In this document: positions 56,691 to 64,000 of the stretch, piece by piece
Numbering within the stretch: position 1 is the stretch's first letter
Layout: each line of letters starts with the position of its first letter
NCBI GenBank assembly: GCA_036346225.1
Contig: JARFIW010001176.1
Span: forward strand, 2,617,884 to 2,681,883
Length of the DNA stretch: 64,000 nt
Direction of reading: 5' to 3'
Source: Platerodrilus igneus
Lineage: Eukaryota; Arthropoda; Insecta; Coleoptera; Lycidae
Made by a program: the position numbers and the translations under genes
Notes under the pieces: model-generated
Databases searched by the model: none
What the model was told of the DNA's origin: nothing
What the model saw: only the letters and a program-made list of their open reading frames with translations

Positions 56691-57644
56691 ATGTTTACTA
56701 AAATGGACTACTATCCAATTCCTCGTATACCTTCTCTTCATTTCTGATTTTGTTTGTTCAGTTAATCTTTTATGTTTTCTATAGTAGCACACATGAAAAC
56801 CTTCAATATTTCTATCTCCGTTTAGTACTAAGCAGAAGTTTTATAATGGTACCAAGAACAAAAAGTCAAATTTTGTTTTAAATTTAAATTTGATGCTTCC
56901 AGAATAAATCATTCTGATTCATACATGAATATTAATCTTAGCCAACAAAAATCCAGTACATTGATTTATAATTTGCAAATAGAGACGTTTGAAAGAGAGA
57001 TCTAAAAATAAACAATTCCTTGGTGTTTTTTATTTTTTACTTGTCAATCCGTCAAAGTAGTTAAGATAGAAACAGTTCAAGGAAAATGTAACCAGTGTAG
57101 TTAAAAAAATTTAAATGTAATGCGTAGTCATGCATGTATCATATTATTTAACAACAAACACATAGGTGTTATTATAGTATAGAACTGCTTTCTATAAATT
57201 CCATTCTGTAGTAAAGTTAAGCATAGCAATTGAACGATAACATCTAATTAAACCTTGTATCTATTACAAATAACAAGGGCATTCTTTAGCTACAACCACG
57301 TACAATCAAGATAAGAAAAATATTTTTTTCATGGTGTCTTAGAAACAATTAGCATTGATAATACCTAGTTGTAGTTGATTTCAAATTTAACATTAGTATT
57401 CCACTTTTGTAGAACGTAAACACGTATGGAAAAAGGAAATTAATTTGCTACTGGTGCGGTGCTGTACACTGCTGTAATGTTTTGCAAACTGTATTAATTC
57501 TTAGCTTACATTGACCTTGCACTAGAACACACCGGCTAACTTTGAATGGTGCGGGAGTTCCTAGGACAATACAACAAACAAATAATAAAAATCTAAAGAA
57601 AATGGCCGAAATATAAACTTCTCTCACTTAAAAGTATTTCTTAC
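56691..57644. other. Repeat-free AT-rich stretch
   Basis: No repeat and no coding frame recognised. Part of the 2-kb island between LINEs. Confidence 0.45.
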
Positions 57645-57803
57645 CCTGAAAGACTTTACTGTCAAAATGACGGGCGCTGAAGCATCGTATCCGAGCAATT
57701 TCGTCGATGTACTTGCTACTCGGAAGACGGTTATTCCTGATAACTCTTCTTGCTTTAAATGTTCCAATTCCGTCCCCTCACCTTCTAGCTCTTGTAAACA
57801 CAC
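57645..57803 (-). CDS. Candidate internal exon of an unknown gene
   Basis: 159 nt (53 codons, both ends in phase 0) on the minus strand, with a donor-like CAGG|GTAAGA at 57645/57644 and an acceptor-like TGTTTTTAAG|GTG at 57804/57803. The product starts VCLQELEGEGTELEHLKQEE, continues LSGITVFRVASTSTKLLGYD and ends ASAPVILTVKSFR. It is richer in GC and more protein-like than its surroundings. An overlapping plus-strand frame (57667-57939) exists and cannot be excluded. I do not recognise the protein. Confidence 0.3.
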
Positions 57804-58429
57804 CTTAAAAACATTCACTTATTTTGTTATCAAACTAAAACAATTGTTCAAAATAAAAAGCCTCTATCAAAAATCTGACTTCGTCGTTGGGGTGGCTGGA
57901 TGTCCTTTAACAATGTTCACTTTCCCTAACTGCAAATAAAATTCCATCTGAATTAAGATTCTAATAACGATAAATTTCATAACGTATCATTGCGCGTAAA
58001 TCAACATTAAAACAACAAACCTAATATAAATCCTACTGGCCAGGTATTATTAAAGAACTCCAAAAATACATCAATCTAAAAGAAATACTACTACCATTCC
58101 ATTGAACTAATCTTTCCCCGATTGATTTATATGACATTTAATAACCCATTTATTTGGAAATGCCCTTAACAACAATACAGAAAAAAAACCGCGCAAACTA
58201 AACTTTCCCTGTAACCATTCCATTGTCCATTTAAAATACTGAGTTTACACCCTTTAACTAACAATATTTCCATATTTAAGCATGCGTGTACATACTTCTT
58301 ACTCCTTTAAAATATTCAAACATTCTTCGCTAATAATATTTATCCATTTGTAATTATTGTTAAATTAACTTTAATAATAGGTTAAGATGCAGTTTGCAGG
58401 TAAAATTTTCCTCCATCGTAAAGATGTTT

Positions 58430-58586
58430 TACGGCGATTAGCCATCAAATGCTTGTGTTGTATGTGCCGCGACTGTTGTTGTATAAACGCTCGTGTAGAC
58501 GTAGCTATGGTGATATAAACTTACTGACGTTCTCGAGTTCCGTCAAAACAAGTCACTCGTTCAGCTACCGCCGCTAAAAGTTGCTG
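58430..58586 (+). promoter_or_regulatory. CpG-richer patch, possible first exon
   Basis: A CpG-containing patch with TATAAACG at about 58482-58489 and a good donor-like GCTG|GTAAGC at 58586/58587. It could be a non-coding first exon with its promoter, or an LTR remnant. No initiator or frame settles it. Confidence 0.2.
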
Positions 58587-58724
58587 GTAAGCTCTTTAAG
58601 GTTCCGTTTTTATAATTTGTTCATATCTATACGTCCACCTTCTCCACTATTTTTGGTTATCAAAGTTTAACGCAAAACTAATATGCTTACATTTTAAATA
58701 AAACAATTTCCGTCGCTATTTCAT

Positions 58725-59224
58725 CATCATGATTAAGACTTCAGTCCTGTAACTGGTTAGACACGTACCTCCGTTGTTTCCTATTCTGACCTAACTTACA
58801 TGTTTTCATGAAATTCCCACAGCCCACATCTTTCACTATCTGCGTTCAATAGTATAATTCACTTTTTTCTAACTATACTTGTAATATATCCCGCACTATT
58901 CCCCAAAATGCCGTAGAACGTGTGATGGCCTGCTATTTCTCCTATTCTTTTTTGTTTTCCACAGATATATTTCTTCCATTACTGTCTCTAAAACCTCTTT
59001 CTTGTTAACTATGTCTGTACATGATACCATCATCATACATTTGAAGAACCACATTCCAAAAAATTTCTACCTTTTCCTGTCTGCTACATCTACTGTCCTT
59101 ATTTCATAGCTATACAGTGTTGTGTTCCACACATATGCTTTCAGCAATTGTTTCCTTGTTTCTATGTTTGTTGGCTTCGAACATAGTCTCTGCTCTTTTT
59201 GTTAGATACAGCTTGGTTCCCACT
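58725..59224 (-). pseudogene. LINE family-1 3' tail, copy F
   Basis: Begins at a (CATCAT) tail (58722-58732) and runs through the family-1 3' end (AAGACTTCAGTCCTGTAACT, ATCTTTCACTATCTGCG) up to the KKQLLCSK-like segment near 59200, where module M3 starts. Same junction as M2 to copy D. Confidence 0.8.
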
Positions 59225-59455
59225 CTATCGTTTTTGAATTATCTACTGTATTTCACCGATATTAAGTGGTATGTGAAGGAAGTTAAGTAACCTGCGGATA
59301 CCAAGATCCCCCTCACTTTCGCCGAATTAAGGGTTTTCCAATAAATCCATTAGTGAAATCAAGATTAGTTGAGAATATTGAAAAACCAATACCTGTAGCT
59401 GCTAATAATAGGCATCAGGTTTAACTATAATTATTTTTTTCGTCGTAAGGTTTTT
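59225..59455 (-). repeat. LINE-tail-linked module M3
   Basis: Minus-strand copy of the module at 50815-51060: TTTCACCGATATTAAGTGG, TTCGCCGAATTAAGGGTTTT, CCAATAAATCCATTAGTGAA, TTGAGAATATTGAAAAACCA. It lies again between two LINE 3' tails. Confidence 0.8.
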
Positions 59456-59640
59456 CATCTTGGAACCGATTTGACGGATACCTCCAATAATTTCTATTCT
59501 GAGCTAGTCTACACATTCTCTGAAATTTTCACACCTTACATTTCTGACTATCGGTGTGCAATAGTCTAACCTAGGTTTGCATCTACCTTTCTTTTTTACT
59601 ATCTCTGCTTCTAATATATTCCGCACAATTCCCTCGTGAC
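59456..59640 (-). pseudogene. LINE family-1 3' tail fragment
   Basis: ATTTCTATTCTGAGCTAGTC, CACACCTTACATTTCTGACT and AGTCTAACCTAGGTTTGC identify the family-1 3' end, cut short near 59640. Confidence 0.75.
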
Positions 59641-60009
59641 CTAACATCCTCATCATCATTTTGTTTTCGACCTCCCTTAAGGTCGGTTTGACGCAGCTGT
59701 AACTTTTTTTCTATTTTGTGCTAATCTAAAAACTTCGCCACAAGACACCTTTTGGCTTTGAATGGGCTAGTGAGTCTGCTAGTTCAGGAGTAACTCTTCT
59801 CTTTACACTTTCACTTGTCTGCTTAATATTATCTTTTTATATTTTTATTATTTTTATTTTATTACTTATTTCTTTGCTTATCCTGATGAAGCTCTTTACA
59901 ACAGTGGGCGAACGTCGATCTTAATTTATAAAATGACACGGTCCCAACCCGGAACCATAAATATTTGTAATGACTCCGGCCGTGAAAGCCTCCGACAATA
60001 TTTTTGTTT
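59641..60009 (-). pseudogene. LINE family-2 3' end fragment plus spacer
   Basis: Starts CATCATCATTTTG and AAGGTCGGTTTGACGCAGCT, matching the family-2 3' end that recurs at 60025. After about 59780 the sequence is unassigned. Confidence 0.65.
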
Positions 60010-60370
60010 GTTTTCAAACTTACTTAAGGTCGGTTTGATGCAGCTTTGAATTCTTTTCTATTCTGAGCTAGTCTAAAAAGGTCTACACACCCTTCATAAC
60101 CTAAATCTCTAATAATTTGACTGATATAGCTTTGTCTAGGTCTTCCTACTCTATTTTTATTTGGTAGTCTATAATCTAAGACTTTACTAAATAGTCCCTC
60201 ATGTCTTAACTGGTGCCCTATCATTCTATCTCTCCTGACCTCCAATTGTTTCCACATACAGGGTTCCTCACCTATCCTTCTATAAACTTCCTCGTTTGTT
60301 ACTCTATCTGTCCAACTAATCTTTAACATTCTCCTATAACACCAAGTTTCAAAAGCTTGTATCTTTTTCT
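60010..60370 (-). pseudogene. LINE family-2 3' tail, copy G
   Basis: 101 open codons (60024-60329): MLKISWTDRVTNEEVYRRIG, then RRDRMIGHQLRHEGLFSKVL, KNRVGRPRQSYISQIIRDLG, RLAQNRKEFKAASNRP. This is the C-terminal region typical of RTE-like elements, the last residues before the 3' end. Well preserved. Confidence 0.85.
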
Positions 60371-62615
60371 TATCTACCTAACCTCCTCTTTTTTACAGTT
60401 TTCCACATAGTTCGCTCTTCCGCTACCATCTCTACAACCTTTTCGTTCTTAACTTTATATGTTCATGATATTTTCATCATACCCCTGTAGCACTACATTT
60501 AAAAGGCTGCTTATTTTCTTCCTGTTCGCTTCACCTACTGTGTCACAGTCGTACAGTGCTATGCTTCACACATGCTTTCAGTAATCTTCGCCTTGTTTCT
60601 ATGTTTGTTGTATCTGAGCAGTAGTTGATTTTTCTTGTTAAATGGAGCACGGTGTTGTGCTAAGCTGTTATATATCTTATGCACTTTTCCCATTTTGCAT
60701 TATTTGGCTTTGTAGATAGTACAAATCCTTAACCTCTTGTTAGTTCTCGTTTCCAAACTGTATTCTGGTGTATGACTAATTTTCCCCTCCTTTACATATT
60801 AGTTCTTTAGTTTTATTTTTGTTAATTGTCATACCGTACCTCTCTGTTAGAGCTGTTTCCATTTCAATAAGAGCTGCTTCCAACCCTTCCTTTGCTAGAT
60901 GCTAATACAGCTATGCCAACTGCAAGTCTACGCATATCAATCTTTTGTTCCTGCATAATAATTCAAAATTTCTTCCTGCATTTGACAGTATTCATTGTCT
61001 ATTCAAAGTACAATTAAAAATTAACGGTTATAGGGCACATCCTTTATTTCTCTACGTTCCTGTTCTAATTCTATTACTGCTGTTTCCTCTTTGTATAAGC
61101 AATGTACTATCCGTCTATTCCTAAAACTCATTTCAATCCTTTTGAGTATTTCGAGCATTCTTTTCCATATTATATTGTCGGATGTTTTTTCCAGCAATGC
61201 AAACTCCATATACACGGTTGCCTCTTTTTCTACTGTCTTCTCCGTTATCACCTTCAGAGCTAAAATAGCCTCTCGTGTTCCTTTGTTTCGCCTAAACCCA
61301 AATCGATCTTCTCCTAGTATTTCTTCAACTAGTTTTTCCATGTCTTTGTACAATTATAGTTAATATTTTTGACAAGTGTGCTGTCAAACTTATTCTTTGT
61401 AAGTTTTCACATCTATCTGCACCTCTCTTTTTTGGTATAGTGACTATGATGTTACGTTTGAAATCTTTGGGTATCTCGTCTGTCTCATATAATAGCTTAC
61501 AAGTTGGAAGAGACGTTCTGTTACTGCTTATCCAGCGGGTTTTTCAGTTTATGTTTGCACCTTATCTACACCCGGTGCCTTATCATTTTTCAAGCTAGTT
61601 CAAACTCATCTCTAACTATAGGATATCCAAAATCGTCTTCTTCAACGTCTAAGTCTTGTACTGGTGTTGTTAGTTCCCCTTCTGCATATAAATTCCCTAT
61701 ATATTTATGCCATCTAACCACTTTCTCTACATTTTCTATAATGTTGTCTCCTCCCATGCGTCTTACATTTTTGCTATGCGGTTTAATATTCCTCAAATAG
61801 TTCCTATTTCCATATTAGTTTGTACCTACCTGCATTTTTCATCAATCCATTGTTCTTTAGCTTTCCTGCATTTGTGAATAATTTCCCACTTTATGGATTT
61901 GTATCAATATTTTGCTTGTTCGCCTAGTTTGTTTCTGTATTTTTGTCTTTCTTCTAATCAATTCAGGATATCCTTTGTTAACTATAGTTTCTTATTTTCT
62001 TTTTGTGTATTACCCAGAATATCTCTGACCGCCATGTCTAAGCTGGATTTTATGTTACTCCATTCTGCTTCTACTTCTTTATTATAGGAAATTTTTACGA
62101 TGTTTTTTAGCAATTCATCTAACTTTTTTCAAATCCTTCGTGGATACCTTTATCTTGCAGTTTTTCAAAGTCAAAATGCCTTTTTTCGTTAGTTTTTTCA
62201 AATTTAAGCGCGGTCTTCATAATTACGATGTTGTGGTCAGTGTCTGTATCTACTTCAAGGAAGCTTTTACAGTTTTTTGCTTGATTTCTGAACTGGTGTC
62301 TAAGAAAAATGTAATCTATTTGACATCTTTCTATATCTCCTGGCATCTTCTACGCATATCGTCTTCAAGCATGACGTTAAAGTAATTTATTTATATGGTT
62401 AAATTATTTTGTCGCAAAAAACTAGCAGCCTATTTTCCTGTTGTTTCTCGTGCCTAATCCAAATAAACCTAGTACCGCTGCTTCCCTACCATCTCCTACC
62501 ACTGCATTAAAGTCCCCCGTAATTATTAAATTTTCATCTCCTTTTACAAATCTTAGTATGTCGTCGATATCTTTGTAGAGCGCTTCTATCTCTTCCTCAC
62601 TGTAGCTAGAGGTGC
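60371..62615 (-). mobile_element. RTE-like LINE family 1, copy H
   Basis: Minus-strand copy, 5'-truncated inside the endonuclease at about 62615 (VYMPTS region). The RT catalytic box near 60905-60925 reads LAVG where copies A and B read FADD or YADD, so the active site is lost. Best open pieces are 61021-61353 (ILGEDRFGFRRNKGTREAIL) and 62119-62346 (GDIERCQIDYIFLRHQFRNQ, the endonuclease C-terminal region). Other-strand frames here are shadows. Confidence 0.87.
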
Positions 62616-63100
62616 GCAGGATGCTCGATTATTGGGAAATCGGATGACACGATTTTAATTGTAAGATCGAGATTGTTAATGAATATGCGCACAAAACCGA
62701 ACAGGGCACTTAATAAATTACACGAATGGTCGCAGGCGGTAAAATTAAAATTTAACACGGCGAAGTCAGAGGCGCTTTATTTTGGCACGAAACTAGGACA
62801 GAAACCTCCTAGGCTAGAGCTAGGAGGGGAGAAAATCCCGTTTAAAGATTGTATTACTTACCTCGGTGTCAAGATCGACGATAAATTAAATTGGAAAGCG
62901 CACATACAATACGTTAAAAGTAAGGGCGGCGGCTAAAATAAAGTGGGGTTTCAGGGGCGAATCGCTGAGGACGGTTTATGCCGGAGCAATTGAGCCGGCG
63001 ATGCTGTGCGCAGCTTCTGTATGGGCAGAAGGTTGTAAAGTCAGGGAGGTGCGTCAATTGACGAGCGTACAACGCAAGTTAAAGTTCGGGCCTTTGGAGC
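62616..63100 (+). pseudogene. R1/I-type LINE, RT thumb region
   Basis: A different LINE clade on the plus strand. LHEWSQAVKLKFNTAKSEAL, YFGTKLGQKPPRLELGGEKI, and DCITYLGVKIDDKLNWKAHI are the thumb motifs of R1/LOA/I-type RTs ('W....L.ln..KTe...f......YLGv.iD..l.W..Hi'). A frameshift at about 62930 breaks it. It then continues to QLTSVQRKL near 63085. GC content is higher than in the surroundings. Confidence 0.82.
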
Positions 63101-63610
63101 TGTGTTTTTAAAAACGTTGATACTTTAACAAAATTTATTTAATATAATTTGTACATAATAACTTTATAAAAAATTAATTAATTGTACTGGGTGAGTAGTC
63201 TAGGTAGACAACAATGCAAAAGTTGTAATACGCAGACTGACTCGGTTGAGTAGCTCAAACAACGAAGAATGGAGTTTGAAGACTGACTGCCGGGCATTGA
63301 GCTCCCGGGCCTTTTTATAACAACCTGCCCCTCACACGGCTTGTGGGAACTTGCAGATCTCATGTCTGCTTTACACTTTGTTACAATGTATCAATCTTAA
63401 TTCTAAGTAACTGCGGTATGTTGACCGCCTGTGACCTGCCACCTGCAGTATCACTGCCCTCACGGATGCAAAGTTGCATTCCGTTCTCATGAACTGTCGA
63501 TAACCTCTCTGGGTTATCCTTGTGTTACAATGTTGCATTGAACTTATACTTTATTTAACAATTTCTAATAATTCCTATTAGATTCAATATATCAATATAT
63601 ATATAGGTAA
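63101..63610 (-). mobile_element. LTR-like insertion in the R1/I-type LINE
   Basis: About 510 bp separating the RT thumb from the RNase H region. In the minus orientation it has TTATAAAAAGGCCCGGGAGC, an initiator CAGTCAGTC downstream, and AATAAATTTTG near its end, which reads ...AAACACA. A solo LTR is the simplest reading. Its start may be TGTAACAC (63532) or lie further right, and no target duplication was found. Confidence 0.5.
63281..63319 (-). promoter_or_regulatory. TATA/initiator core promoter in the LTR-like insertion
   Basis: TATAAAA at 63319-63313 and an arthropod-type initiator (GCAGTCAGTC) at 63290-63281. The first A of the initiator lies 31 bases from the T of TATA, the normal spacing for RNA polymerase II. 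Confidence 0.55.
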
Positions 63611-63617
63611 TTGGGGG

Positions 63618-64000
63618 ATACATAACTCGCATAACCGCGGTAAAAGCGGCGGGGGCGTACAGGACCACCTCCACGAAGGCGGTCCTGGTGATCAGTAGGA
63701 CTCTCCCTATCGAATATGTCGTTAGGGAGATTAGAGATAGGCGATTAATAAATATAGGAAAAGGGCGCGAAATTATCGAAGATCTTAATCTTGGTAATAG
63801 CGAAATTGCAAGGAAGATCGTTGTTTCTGAGTTGGGGCACCCGGCTGATATTAGAGGAATCGAGTTTGTCGTAGGTGATGAGGACGCGATGGGTATCAGA
63901 ATTTATAAGCAGGAAAGGAAAGTGTTTCGGTTTCAAACCAAACTCGCGAACTGGAGCACAATTTTCCAGTGCGAATTGGTAGCCATACGAGAGGCTATCG
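63618..64000 (+). pseudogene. R1/I-type LINE, start of the RNase H region (runs off the window)
   Basis: Open to the window end in the frame AYRTTSTKAVLVISRTLPIE, then LGHPADIRGIEFVVGDEDAM and TIFQCELVAIREAI. AYRTTST.A precedes RNase H in R1/I-type elements, and 'fQcELvAI' carries the second catalytic acid of that domain. The usual DGSK motif with the first Asp is not recognisable, so the enzyme is likely dead. No stop codon in about 125 codons. Confidence 0.75.

Overview
The window is AT-rich nuclear DNA from an animal, almost certainly an arthropod and most likely an insect. It has no bacterial-style operons and no intact host gene that I can recognise. It carries a BEL/Pao LTR retrotransposon, many decayed RTE-like non-LTR retrotransposons with 'craniofacial development protein 2-like' endonuclease/RT motifs, a Tc1/mariner-superfamily element with an insect-type DUF4817-like N-terminus, a tRNA-derived SINE, a hAT-like MITE, and primer-binding-site sequences complementary to insect tRNA-Lys. 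It reads as a transposon graveyard (heterochromatin or repeat-rich intergenic DNA) with nested insertions.

Layout. Positions 1-6530 and 16507-23040 are near-identical. The simplest reading is a head-to-tail duplication of a unit of about 16.5 kb, with one copy at 6531-23040 and the end of the preceding copy at 1-6530. The unit holds a minus-strand RTE-like LINE (7680-10770), unassigned AT-rich DNA, a 3' BEL/Pao LTR (about 13860-14319), broken BEL/Pao pol (14590-16925), a decayed 5' LTR (ending at 18113), a CGTAACR heptamer array (19256-19593), and a dispersed repeat also seen near 12.2 kb. Next comes SINE DNA split by a 3.5-kb element with long inverted repeats (23490-26955). Each arm of that element carries the same intact 89-codon reading frame, a second conserved short frame, and a roughly 52-bp subterminal minisatellite. 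More SINE pieces follow. A minus-strand LINE (27995-31110) is interrupted by an 872-bp hAT-like MITE with GAACC-rich ends and 8-bp target duplications.

From 31.3 to 37 kb the DNA is mostly unassigned, with a 118-bp foldback palindrome, a 65-bp tandem repeat and five tandem copies of a tRNA-Lys primer-binding-site-like motif. From 37.1 to 46 kb there is a set of nested inverted repeats with long AT palindromes. A Tc1/mariner element with perfect 30-bp terminal repeats (41091-42401) lies inside it. From 47.5 to 62.6 kb are RTE-like LINE copies of two families in both orientations. One has a SINE insertion with a 10-bp target duplication. Two clusters show a recurring module of about 230 bp joined to LINE 3' tails. 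This stretch also holds a broken DNA-transposase-like gene (52185-54180). A 2-kb island without repeats (56700-58725) is the only place where host exons look plausible. The window ends in an R1/I-type LINE (RT thumb, then RNase H) split by an LTR-like insertion with a TATA/initiator promoter.

Nearly every long reading frame is a transposon remnant or a translated tandem repeat. The strongest candidate for something undescribed is the inverted-repeat element at 23490-26955.
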